This document shows, one piece after another, positions 54,160 through 64,000 of a DNA stretch of 64,000 nt. The stretch spans positions 128,014,376-128,078,375 of the forward strand of contig JAUPFV010000002.1 in the NCBI GenBank assembly GCA_036936605.1, in the 5' to 3' direction. Source of the DNA: Limnanthes douglasii subsp. nivea. Taxonomy: Eukaryota; Streptophyta; Magnoliopsida; Brassicales; Limnanthaceae. The notes under the pieces were generated by a model. That model was not told the origin of the DNA. It searched no databases and worked only from the letters and a program-made list of their open reading frames with translations. A program made the translations under genes and the position numbers. Position 1 is the stretch's first letter. Each line of letters starts with the position of its first letter.

Positions 54160-54679
54160 TTACTCATTTCATAGTATTTGATGAGGATGATTTAAAAGAT
54201 ATAGTTGGCCCACATGAAGATGTCGTGGTAATAAGAGCATCAATTGAGGGTAATGACGTCCGAAGGATCCTCATCGATACTGGAAGTTTGGAAAATGTAC
54301 TATTTTTAACTGTTTACAAACAAATGACGAACCCCTCGGTCATTCATCGATCAAACAAAACTATTGTAGGCTTTACTGGTATTTCGGCGGAGGTTATTGG
54401 AGAATTTGAAGAGGAAGTGTTATTAGGTAAAGGGCCTTTAAGAAGTTGGTAAGAGTGTTATTTGTAGTAGTTGATTGTCCCACATCGTATAACGCTATAT
54501 TTGGAAGATCTTGGCTCTCTAGGATGCATGTTGTAGCATCCACAATCAACCAATGTCTAAAGTACGCTATAGGGGGACAAGTGGGTGTTGTTCGAAGTAG
54601 CAAGAAGGTGGCCAAAGAATGTTATGTTACTGCCCTTTCTTCCAAAACATTAGAAGAAACTAAAGTTAACAAGGAATAA
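54160..54679 (+). pseudogene. G3 aspartic protease
   Basis: IRASIEGNDVRRILIDTGSL (54231-54290) holds the catalytic DTG. ENVLFLTVYK and FGRSWLSRMHVVAS (about 54500) follow after a frame change near 54450. The domain ends at TAA 54677, at the same point as the TAG ending G4 gag-protease (VNKE-stop here, INEE-stop there), followed by CAA CTA. Confidence 0.88.
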
Positions 54680-54752
54680 CAACTATCATATCATTCCACA
54701 CATAAGAATGAGATATATGATCCAAATGAGGATCCTAGTGCTATAGTACCTA

Positions 54753-56195
54753 TTGAGGAAGTTGAAATCTATTCCTTTGCTAGAAGGGAAGAATATCAGG
54801 ATCATAACTAAGTTGCTATCGGATTTAAAAGGAAAGCTATTATCTTTTTTATCCAACAATTTACATGTGTTTGCATGGAACAATGATGATGTGACTGGAG
54901 TTCTAGCCGAAGTGATATGCCAATTTTTATCGGTCTGATCTGATGTTGGACCAGTAGTTCTGGAAAAAGAAGGACTTTTTCTAAAGAAGTCAATAGGTTA
55001 ACCAAGATGGGTTATATTAAAGAATCCCAATATCATTTATGGACGGAAAATCCCGTTTTCGTCAACAAAAAGAATGAAAAATAGCATATGTGCATTGACT
55101 TCACCGATCTTAACAGTGCATGTCCTAAAGATCCCTTTCCAATACCTCGGATAGATGAGTTGGTTAATTCTACGTTGAGCAACAAACTTCTGTCTTTTAT
55201 GGATGCTTTTTCAGGATATAATCAGATACAAGTGGATTCGAACGATCAAGATCATACTATATTTATCACAAACAGAGGGCTTCATTGCTACAAAGTGATG
55301 TCATTTGGATTGAAAAATGTTGGGGCCACTTCTCAAAGGTTAGTAAATAAAGCCTTTGCTAGTCAAATTGGCAGGAATATGAAAGTATATATAAATGACA
55401 TGATGGTGAAGATCCTTAAGGAAGATGAACACATATCCGATATTCAAGAAATATTTTCTAACTTAGAAACCATCAATTTGAAATTGAACCCAGAGAAATG
55501 TGTTTATGGGGTCCAGTCGAGAAATATTTTGGGTTATGTTATAAGTGAAAAAAGGAATTAAGCCTGATCCGGATAAGCTGAACACTCTGTTAGCTATGGA
55601 TCCTCCTTGAAACACTAAAGAATTTCAAATAGTGACCGGACGGTTGGCTGCGTTAAATAGGTTCATTTCAAGTTCATCAGACAAATGTGCTCCATTTTTC
55701 CAAGTATTAAGGCGTGCCAAAGACTTTAATTGGTCTTCTCAATGTAATCAAGCCTTCCTTGAAATCAAGAATCATTTGTCTTCACCTAAGATGGTGTTCA
55801 AACCTGCTCAGGGGGAGAAAATTTATATGTACTTAGCTATATCAAAGTATGTGGTAAGTGTTGTGTTAGTAAGAGAGATGGATAGTTACCCTCATCCGGT
55901 GTATTACATAAGCAAGAGTTTATTGGAAGCAGAAAATATATTGAAGTTAGAAGAGTTTGTCTTGGATTTGGTAATAGCAGCTAGGAAAAGGAGTCCCTAC
56001 TTCCAAGCACATTTAATTATTTTCCAAGCATCTTTTCCTTTAAAGAATGTTCTACAAAAGGCTGATATATCAAGCAGAATGACCAAGTGGTCAATTGATC
56101 TGGGTGATTACGATATTGATTTTGCGCCTCAAACTGCAGTCAAGGCTCAAGATGTGGCTGATTTCTTAGTAGAGTTTCATGTTGAAAGGCTGTGA
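54753..56195 (+). pseudogene. G3 reverse transcriptase and first RNase H
   Basis: Pieces at 54753-54938 (HVFAWNNDDVTGV), 55088-55561 (MCIDFTDLNSACPKDPFP, FMDAFSGYNQIQVD, GLKNVGATSQRLV) and 55632-56195. The catalytic box reads YINDM, where G2 and G4 have YIDDM, so the first of the paired Asp is lost. A stop at 55082 replaces the Trp of KWRMC. RNase H follows (YLAISKYVVSVVLVREMD, ISKSLLEAENILKLEEF). Frameshifts occur near 54750 and 55557. Confidence 0.92.
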
Positions 56196-56610
56196 ACAAA
56201 GGAAAGAAAATCAGTCTAAGAAAGAATGGGTAGTCCGGACAGACGGCGGGTCTAGTACCACGGGATGTGGGGCCGTAATTTGCTTAACTTCTCATTATGG
56301 TGATATTATGTATCAAGTTATATGTTTTGGTTTTAGGGCCTCTAAGAATGAGTCAGAATATGAAGCAGCCATAGCCGGTCTAAGATTAGCCCTGATATGT
56401 GGGGGCAAAGAGAGTCTGGTTGATGAGTGATTCCCAACTACTTATCCATCATGCTGAGGGACTGTCTGAAGCTAAAAAAGAAAAATTGATAAATATTTAC
56501 TGATACTAAGGGAAGTTGTTGCAGGTTTTAAAGGTATCCAATACGAACATGTCCCTAGATCGGAGAATACTATGGCTGACTCCTTAGCAACCATATTCTT
56601 TTCTGAAGCC
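56179..56610 (+). pseudogene. G3 second RNase H (Tat type)
   Basis: WVVRTDGGSSTTGCGAVICL (first Asp present), ESEYEAAIAGLRLAL (Glu present), a frame change near 56425, SDSQLLIHHAEG (second Asp), and RSENTMADSLATI (last Asp). All four catalytic positions are still visible across the break. This extra RNase H is the marker of Tat-lineage elements. Confidence 0.88.
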
Positions 56611-56849
56611 TACTCGTGGATTTTGATGCAAGAGTGCCTCTCAATAGATTCAAGGCAAGAGCAGGGTAAAGAGAATGAAGAAAATATGAGCATATCTATC
56701 CTTCAACCCAAAGACTGGAGGTATGATATTTCTCAGGTTATTTTTAATGACGTTTTACCTCCGGATGAATCCCTAGCTAAAATTATTAGGTATAAGGCTC
56801 GTGGGTTCCTGGTATTAAGAGAATTTTTTTACAATAAATCTTTTAGCAG

Positions 56850-57950
56850 ACCCCTCTTGTGTTGCTTAGGATTTGAAGAATCCCAAAGTGTTCTATCTGA
56901 ACTACATGATAAAGAGGGCTCTGCCTATTGTCGATTCAAGGCATTAACTAGGAGAGTTCTGTTGGCAGGGTACTATTGGCTTACAATAATGACAGATGCT
57001 AAAGATATGGTCAGAAGGTGTGATCCATGCCAAAGGTACGGAAACGCAACCCATGTGACAGTAGTTCCTTTAGAGTCAATATCTGAACCAATATTTTTTG
57101 TCGGATAAGATTTGGACTTGGTAGGACCTCTTCCCATGGCATCCTGAGGATTCCAAACAATAATAGTGGCAATCAATTATTTTTCTAAGTGGATAAAAGC
57201 TGCACCACTAGCTGGAACCACATTAAAGTGAGTTATAAAATTTATTTCATCCAATATTTGTTGCCAATTTGGAATTCGTCAACGGATTACTACGGACAAT
57301 GGGCCACAGTTTGACAACAAGGATATGGAAATATTTTGCACCTCCAGAGGAATTCAACACTGTTTCTTTTCTCCTTTTCATCCTCAGGCTAATGGGCAGG
57401 TTGAAGTTGATAATCGAACCATTCTAACAAGATTAAAAAATAATTTAGAAGGAGTTACAGGAAAATTGCCAAGCTATTTGTAAGAACTTTTGTGGGCCTA
57501 TCGAACTACTCCAGGAACGGCCACCCAAGAATATTTCTTTTCCCTTGTATATGGGATGGATGCGATCACGCCTATGGAAGCGATACTACCATCTTTCCGA
57601 ATACAAAATTATGTTGAACAAACTAATGAAATGACGGTAAGAAATCAGTTGGATTTAATTGAAGAAAAAAGAGTAAAGTCACATTTGAGGGTTGTGCATT
57701 ATCAGAGCTTAATACGAAGCAGATATGCATCCAAAGTAAAAAAGAAGGGATTTTCAAATAGGTGATAAATTCTTAAATTTTTTGTTTTACCCACTAAGGA
57801 AAACAAGTTCGGTAAGCTGGCTCCGAACTGGGAAGGGCCATACATCATAAGCAAGAGAATTAAACAAGGGACTTATATGCTTTTGGATAAAGAGGGAAAT
57901 CTGTTGAAGCATCCTTGGAACATCGAACATCTCAGGTTGTACTTAGAATA
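56850..57950 (+). pseudogene. G3 integrase
   Basis: LLCCLGFEESQSVLSELHDK and CDPCQRYGN (zinc-binding end), DLDLVGPLP with first catalytic Asp, VAINYFSKWIKAAPL, TDNGPQFDN, NGQVEVDNRT, LWAYRTTPGTATQEYFF and a C-terminal WNIEHLRLYLE at about 57916-57948. Stops at 57106, 57145 and 57481 and a shift near 57765 break it; several are C-to-T or G-to-A type. Confidence 0.92.
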
Positions 57951-58089
57951 AAATTATCTTGTAAATATTTACTTTGTCATATATCGATGTAAATATTAGG
58001 GGGCATACTCTTTCCTATCCTGGTGGCGCGGGTCTGGTTTTAAATCAATAAATAATTTATGCATTTATTCAAAACTTGTGTTGAGCATG

Positions 58090-58216
58090 AAGTGATCAGA
58101 TTTATTCAACACCCTCCATCATTCAAATGAAATATCTTCGAAGTGATTGGATTTATTCAACACCCTTCATCATTAGAATAAAATATCGTTAAAGTGATCA
58201 GATTTATTAAACACTC
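58090..58216. repeat. 51-bp tandem repeat in the spacer of G3
   Basis: Copies start AAGTGATYRGATTTATT at 58090, 58141 and 58192 (the last partial). They lie between the end of integrase and the end of the antisense gene, the same place as the repeats in G2 and G4. The surrounding 57960-58427 has no gene. Confidence 0.88.
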
Positions 58217-58427
58217 TTTTTTTTCAAGTAATCTGCTGAATTAAATAATGATTAATCACATCGAAAGAATTAAATACTGATTAAATATTAAATCATAAGA
58301 AGAATGGATATATACAAAGGGAATTTTATATTAAGCATTAATCGAAAATATTTGATCGACCATCAAACAAAATGTCTTGGCCATCAAAGGACCTTAGTCT
58401 TAAAAATCAAAATAAAACACAACAACC

Positions 58428-61141
58428 TTAGGGCTCATTCCCTTCAGTTTTTTCCTTACCTACATCTTTGATGCGAATTTTGGTTTCAGTACTATAACTT
58501 TCATCGGTTCCTTCCTTAGAGTCGTTTGGTGAGGAATACCGATGTTTGTCTCCGTCCGGCATGGTATGAAAAGGTATATCCTCGTATGGTACGTATATCC
58601 ATAGAGGCCCAATATTTTTCATGGGAAATGGCTCATGAAATAGAAAAACCAAATCACACTTGACTCCTTCATCCCTTTTCTCCAAAGAATCCACCATTCC
58701 GGCAACGTACTTCTCTATTCATGCAGCTATCATTGGGCTTGTTTTCTTATTAGAGAATAGTTTTCATCTTTCTTCTCTTTGAGAAGCTTCTCTAATCTAT
58801 CTTTTTCTTCGAATAAAGTATTGATAGTGTTGGCATTGGTAACTTATTGGTGCTTCATATATTTGATCTCAGTAGAGATGGAAGTTTTGAGTCCGGAATA
58901 TTTGATCTTGATATCCTCATGGGCGGCCTTAGCTTGGGTAAGCTCGGAGTTCAATTCTACTTTCTCTTTAACTAAAGTTTCCACTTTCTATTGTGTGGAA
59001 GAAAAGGAATTATTCAAGTCCTGATTATCTGTGGTTAGGGAAGATATGTCCTTTGCTTGTTCCCTAACTTGCCTCTCTAGATCAACTATCGGACGAATGT
59101 AACCCAAGAGAGCATGACTTAAAGTACCCTTCTCACTTGATACCTCGTATGACTTACTATTATAGGTTACATCATTTGCTATGGTGGCTTGAGGAAATGT
59201 CTGTTCGAAGTCATCTTTGTATAGATCACTGAAGTACATATTTTGAAATTCATCCAGATTGACATCTCATACGGTAGTTGGTTGTTCGGCTGGTAGAAAT
59301 GTTGGAGAATGAGGGTTAGGTGGAATCTTTTCTTGTGGAGGAAGATCCAGTAGGAATGAGAGTATTAAGTTCTGAAGGACGAAGTATTATCTCTGACCCC
59401 AAGCTAATTTTTTTCTTCTTCACAACTCCTCGGTCACTGCCCTCCTTGCATCTCTTATGATTTTTCTTCTTAATTTGGGGCGGATGATCCGATCCACCAG
59501 TTTCCTTTACTGTGGCTTCAACTTCCTCTAACAAAACGAAGTTGATTCCTCCTAGATTATCTGAACCAATCCCTTCAGAGATTTGGTGAAATGATTTGAC
59601 TTCAATTTTCTTCTTGTTGTTCTTGATTTTGTCCAGGTAAGTAGGGGATTTTTTCTGAGAGGGCAAGTGAATTTTGCCATCCTTAGCCTCAGCCCTTTTT
59701 AGAATAACATCTGATGGAGGAGGATTGGTCAGTTTCTTCCAAGAAAGGTCTCTACTCCCCGTAGTATCCCATAAGTGAGACCTCAACATGTTTCGAGAGG
59801 TGAAACATTTGTGGAAAGTAAGTCCCCAGTTCTCCGATACCCATTCGTTCGACCTAGTGAAGGTAGATTTGCCTGTCTCCAAGTGCTCTGAAAATATTTT
59901 TGAAAATACTACACGAAGATACAACAATCAGTTCGATATATCAGCATAGAATCTGGAGACTAATAAAAATACGAATGAATATTATCTGAACTTTTCCAGC
60001 GGTTGGTTAGCTCACTTGGATTGTCACTGGAGTTTATCTTTCTTTCATTCTCTCATGCTCCACTGATGAAGAGAAATTGGGTCCTCCATGGCTTCTCAGA
60101 CTCCAACAGATCATTCACCACCTTGTAGTGATTTCACATATTATAATGATATGTGGTGGTTCCTTCATATACTCGCCACTGCGACAAATTACTCCATGAG
60201 TAGGGGAATTTTTGATAACCTAGGCGTCATGACACTAGCCAGCAAAGTATATCACACGTTTGGATTCAACTGAATTGGGCACAATCTTATCAAATGGAAA
60301 TACCTAATTAATTTTGGTTCCAAAGGGAACCGAAGGCCCCAGTTGATCACTTCAGCATACACCACCAACTCATGGGCCTTGCAGTCCATGGGAGTTTCCA
60401 GAGTGATTGGGATTCTCACCATAACGGACTCCAGAAAGCTCCATTTTGTTCGGATCCGACCCAGTTCAGCAGTATGGGTTTATACATAATAAATTTTGTG
60501 AAGAGCTATTAGGTACTTTACACTAACCTTGTGGAATTTTGTCCCCACTTTCCTTTCCATGCACTCCGGAAGTGACTCAGTGTTGGGCAGCCTCACTTTT
60601 CCTTTGTTTGTCCAATCTGGTGCGATGTTTTCTGTTTGTTCGGGCGTCTCGAATGGGGTACCTTCCCTATGTCCTCCATAATCTCCTCCATTATGTTTGA
60701 CTGTTGTTAGGACGGTTTAGGATCTACTGAAGGCTCTATTGTATCCAAACTAGCATGTATTGAAGAGGGAGGAGGGCTTTTGGATTTTGAAAGATGAGTG
60801 ACTCTTCGAGGGGTGGTATTTTCAGCATCTGATCCCATAGCCAGAAAAGGTGAAGATTTCCTAACACTAGAAACTACTTTTTCCTTAAGCAGAGGCTTTT
60901 GAGATTCTTGAACTGAAGACTCTGACTCTAAAGGAGATATAGTTGGGATAAAAGATGGTTTTCGAACTACTGATGTTCTTGATGATAATGAGCTCTTATC
61001 TGTATTTGGCCTTGTTTGACTGATCTCTCCACCAGGAGATGCAGGGAGTCCACCTGTGATTCTTGCCTCTCTTCTTGCTCTTTTAAAATCGGATAAGTTT
61101 AGCCAAACTCCTTTCACTAAAGCGTTTCTGGATGTGAACAT
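58428..61141 (-). pseudogene. Antisense accessory gene of G3
   Basis: Conserved start ATG 61141 (MFTSRNALVKGVWLNL). Ser/Pro-rich N-terminal part at 60707-61141 with KSSPFLAMGSDAE (G4 has SPFIAMGSDAD). PF04195-like domain at about 60480-60100, frame-broken. Probable intron region about 59985-59895. Second domain at 59316-59927 (WVSENWGLTFHKCF, LWDTTGSRDLSWKKLTNPPP), basic stretch (VVKKKKISLG), coiled-coil part at 58988-59239 and about 58960-58740, acidic tail at 58428-58697 (YEDIPFHTMPDGD) ending at 58428. Order and motifs match G4, so the whole gene belongs to the family, not to one insertion. Decayed. Confidence 0.82.
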
Positions 61142-61227
61142 ATAAATTGCCCATATAGAATTTTGAAGTTATCAAGATTTCTCTCTCTAGAAATTTTTTA
61201 GTTTTAGAGAGATAAGAAAGTAAAACT

Positions 61228-61239
61228 CATTTATATAGA
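61228..61239 (-). promoter_or_regulatory. TATA-like box for the G3 antisense gene
   Basis: CTATATAAATGA on the minus strand, 87-98 bp before ATG 61141, within CACCTCTATATAAATGAG; G1 has CACCTCTATTTAACACTG at the matching place. Confidence 0.6.
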
Positions 61240-61249
61240 GGTGAGAAGT

Positions 61250-62590
61250 GTGGGAGTTTCACCTAGGGGAGATAAAACGATCAAGAATAATGATTATGGG
61301 TTATGAAGCATGAGGGTTACGCCCTAAGTTACTTTTAGCCAGTAGGTACATGAACTTAGGAGAGAAAGTGGCAATCAAAGTGACCTAACTATACTGTAGA
61401 TAGTGTCTCAATTGTACATATACTTCGGTAAGTTTGGGAAGGTAACTCAAACAAGAGGTTTTGGTGATTCAAGTCTTGGATTGAACTCAGAGATCCATTT
61501 TAGCAGTCTAATGGAGTATTAGCCTATTGACCAGACATTTTACTTCCATTGTTTTATAAAGTTAGCTAATAGTTCTAATTCAATAAGTTAATGTCTTTGA
61601 TCCCACTTAGACAAATTATAAGAACCAAAAAATCGATAATTTTCCAGAAATTTCAGGATAACGTTCATTTGTGGACGACCAAAAGAAAATTTTCCTTACA
61701 AGCGTAAATTTAGAATTAGAGAGTAAAAGTTTCTTATCTTTTTACTGAAATGTGTAGCCTTGAATACTTCATTGTCTTTAAACAAAATGTTGTCATAAAT
61801 GAATTCCTTTGGACTTAATCTTGTTGTCTCCACATAAGTTTTCATTTGGGTTTTGTTTTGCACGGCTGAGGATTATTCTGTTTTGGAGAGCTTTTGTCAT
61901 AGATAAGATTATCTCTTAAGGCTCCTAATTACTCATCATAAAATTTCATATTTGGTTCTTTGTGAGATGGTAATGCAATATTATTGTCTTGAATCTTGGG
62001 ATGTTGTTTAGGAATTTGAGACATGATTTAATGAAGACTGATCCAAGGACGTAAGTATCTAGTTTTCCTTTCCAACGACCATGGCCGGAAAAGTGTGGCA
62101 TTGAGCGAGGCTCAATAAAGGCAATAATCAAGAGAGGAAGGTGTACTCTGAATCTTGGAGCATTTTTAGGGAATTCTCTGGAAGCTTGTGTATTGGAAGT
62201 CTATTTTATTTTTCAACAATCTTATAAATTAATACCTCGATAAAATTAATAATTTGCCTAGCTTTAACTTGGAAAAATTGGACCCCAATCGATAAAATAA
62301 TAAGATAATATTATTTCTAAAATATTGTCTATATATATATCAGTTTCAAGAAACTACAAATTAATAATTACTAAAAGATTCCAATTAACTTGGAAAAATC
62401 AATTAATTTGTACTAAAATTAAATCTATAGTCACTTGTTTTTTGTTAAACTGCAAATCGATAGTGAGTTCATCTTTAAATATCCTTATTTCACTTCTTAG
62501 TTAGGGGATTTTCTTCTTTTATTGCAACAAAAGGTTGTGAAGAGTTTTTGCCACTTGTAATACCTCTTTCCGAGTGACCATCTGTAAATC
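61250..62590. other. Gene-free interval right of G3
   Basis: About 1.3 kb in which the G3 3' LTR would be expected. I do not see the LTR landmarks (GACCCGA, TATAAATACCC, TGGTG end). No domain-like frame. The sequence is AT-rich with possible 5-6 bp palindromes only. Confidence 0.5.
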
Positions 62591-62599
62591 TATTGAATC

Positions 62600-63790
62600 A
62601 TCATCAACTACGACATTGACCAGATTTTAAATGGTATCCGCCATATTTTTTTCAATGCTTTGAACCTTGTAGCATTCATTATTTTCATCATGATAGTATA
62701 TCAAGTGATCCACATCCATTTTGTGCCGATAATTTATACATGTAATCAAGTTCTCAAGCTCAAAAATGTCTTCTCCGTGATTTACATCGTTTAAATCACT
62801 TGGGCCAGTTGGATTCGTCGAATGAATTTTACAGTGTCGAAACACAATTTGTTATGACTTCTTATTGCACATTTCTCCAAGCTGAGACAACCAAATTGAT
62901 AACATCGAAAACATTAATTTTCCTGGAGGAAAATGGCAAACTCATAACCTTGCACAATCTTACGATAAAACCTTATAAGGTAGTACATTTTAAATGATCT
63001 AATTATCTCAACATCACATGGTTGAATTTTTGAAGTCATATTTACCAATAAGGTAGTACATTTTAAATGATCTAATTATCTCAACATCACATGGTTGAAT
63101 TTTTGAAGTCATGTTTACCAGGAAAAAAACTCAATGTTTTGTAACCCTTGAACATTATTTCAATGGGCTGGAAAATTATCCACTGCCAAGAGAATTTTTG
63201 GATTGTGTAGTTGTTCATCTAGCCAACTAACATATTCTTCGAAAATTAACCCAGTTATCCATGCTCTTTTGTTGGCTTGATTTTCAAAATCTAAGCTATT
63301 TATCTTGATATTATTAAAATAACGTGGTTTTGCATGCTTAACAATGATCCATGAAGGGATTTTTTCTGAGTCATCCTCATTGCAACATATAATAATTGTA
63401 AGGTTTTCCTTGTCTTGTTTCCTACCTTCAAGTTGTTTTGTTCCAAGTAAATGGTCAGTTTGTAACCTGTAAAATAAACCAGTTTCATCAATATTAAAAA
63501 CATTTTTCATAGAAAATTGATAAATGTTTCCCTTCTAAACTCCAATTTTTCCTCATGTCATGTGTGTCAACTGAGCCACTTTCTTCTAAACAACGATATT
63601 AATTGATACCATGCCTTAACTTGAATTTCTCAAGTCAGCCTTATGAAATTTTATGCTCTAAAGAATCATATAGATACAAAAGCTTCAACCTCTCAACCAC
63701 TTTCTCTATTATTAGATCTCCTTTTATATTCACACGCTCTTGATGTTAGAGAAACCATTCATAAACAACGTTATCCATGTCCGGAACTTG
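62600..63790 (-). pseudogene. pogo/Tigger-like DDE transposase relic
   Basis: On the minus strand: a CENP-B/Tc5-type DNA-binding part (FPDMDNVVYEWFL, HQERVNIKGD, LEKFKLRHGI, ESGSVD; about 63783-63550), then the DDE_1 core at 63160-63510: NIDETGLFYRLQ (first Asp), ICCNEDDSEKIPSWI, and LLAVDNFPAH (second Asp). The third block, SKIQPCDVEIIRSFK, lies in 62976-63121, a segment present twice. A C-terminal acidic tail follows at 62627-62845. Stops at two places in the DNA-binding part and the 73-bp duplication disable it. No terminal inverted repeats were found. Confidence 0.88.
62976..63121 (-). repeat. 73-bp tandem duplication inside the pogo-like transposase
   Basis: Copies 62976-63048 and 63049-63121 both start TAAGGTAGTACATTTTAAAT and are almost identical. 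Each encodes the third catalytic block; 73 bp is not a multiple of three. Confidence 0.93.
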
Positions 63791-64000
63791 GTTAGTTTGT
63801 GATGCTAAGAAGATCCAAAAAAATTAATAAATGTATTAATGTATCGATATAATAATATTTTGTTCGATTAATAAATGTCCCAAAAATATTATTTGATAAA
63901 TGTTTTATAATATTTTTTCTAATTTAAAATTTTAAAAGTTCATATATTTAAAAAATAACTTGGAATTAAAATCTGAAAAATATTGTTACTTTTTTTAAGA
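63791..64000. other. AT-rich end of window
   Basis: No coding signal. The left end of the transposon that carried the pogo-like transposase may lie here or beyond; no inverted repeat could be paired. Confidence 0.4.

Larger units (their letters stand above)
41540..61250 (+). mobile_element. Ty3/gypsy Tat-type element G3, split by G4
   Basis: Plus-strand pieces 41540-42618 and 53047-61250 (TSD copies of G4 between) form one element: 5' LTR part, PBS, gag, protease, RT, RNase H, second RNase H, integrase, a short tandem-repeat spacer, and an accessory gene on the minus strand. Gag reads from 42594 to 53047 across G4. About 9.3 kb remain without G4. No 3' LTR was recognised after 61250. Many stops and frameshifts show it is older than G4. 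Confidence 0.9.

Noticed and set aside
61250..62590. 3' LTR of G3
   Set aside because: Expected here by position, but none of the LTR landmarks seen in G3 5' LTR or G4 could be found.

Overview
The window looks like repeat-rich nuclear DNA of a flowering plant, probably a eudicot. It is AT-rich and holds plant-type L1 LINEs whose ORF2 ends in an RNase H domain, Ty3/gypsy LTR elements of the Tat type (two RNase H domains plus an extra gene on the opposite strand), a Copia element, a Mutator-like element and a pogo-like transposase relic. I see one ordinary host gene: an intact single-exon NHL/LEA_2-type membrane protein at 23409-24146. I cannot name the species.

Names used below: L1-L5 are LINEs, COP the Copia element, G1-G4 the gypsy elements. 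Layout: L1 (1-5092, +, 5' end outside the window). COP (about 5600-8225, +), cut by G1 (8226-10590, -), which is joined to a LINE fragment, L2 (10591-about 12330, -). An AT-rich, gene-free stretch with several tandem duplications (12.3-15.9 kb). L3 (15926-21866, +), complete, with 14-bp target-site duplications (TSDs) and both ORFs open. L4 (22111-23222, +), 5'-truncated with a perfect TSD, ending 186 bp before the start codon of the host gene. A 1,065-bp Mutator-like element (24664-25728) with a 9-bp TSD, carrying a four-unit hairpin array. L5 (26446-40646, -), split by G2 (29236-37290, -, TSD ATATT). G3 (about 41.5-61.2 kb, +), split by G4 (42624-53041, -, TSD GCTTT). A pogo-like transposase pseudogene (62600-63790, -) and AT-rich sequence to the end.

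The most interesting system is the second gene of the gypsy elements. G1, G2, G3 and G4 each carry, between integrase and the 3' LTR, a gene in the opposite orientation to gag-pol. It encodes a PF04195-like domain (putative gypsy-type transposon domain), then a second conserved domain, a basic Lys/Arg-rich stretch, a coiled coil and an acidic tail. In G1, G3 and G4 it starts at the same conserved ATG, with a TATA-like box 93-109 bp upstream, and it has a probable intron. Gag-pol and this antisense gene converge on a spacer full of short tandem repeats. In G3 and G4 protease and reverse transcriptase are separated by a stop codon at the same place, followed by CAR-YY, the context of leaky stops. 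Antisense extra ORFs are known in Grande/Retand-type Tat elements; the promoter, intron and leaky-stop observations are the parts I would check first.

Most elements are decayed. Many nonsense codons sit at conserved Trp (TGG to TAG/TGA) or Gln/Arg codons, the pattern left by C-to-T change at methylated cytosines. L3 is the exception and may be a recent, possibly autonomous insertion. All domain calls are by eye from motifs; no database search or alignment program was run.
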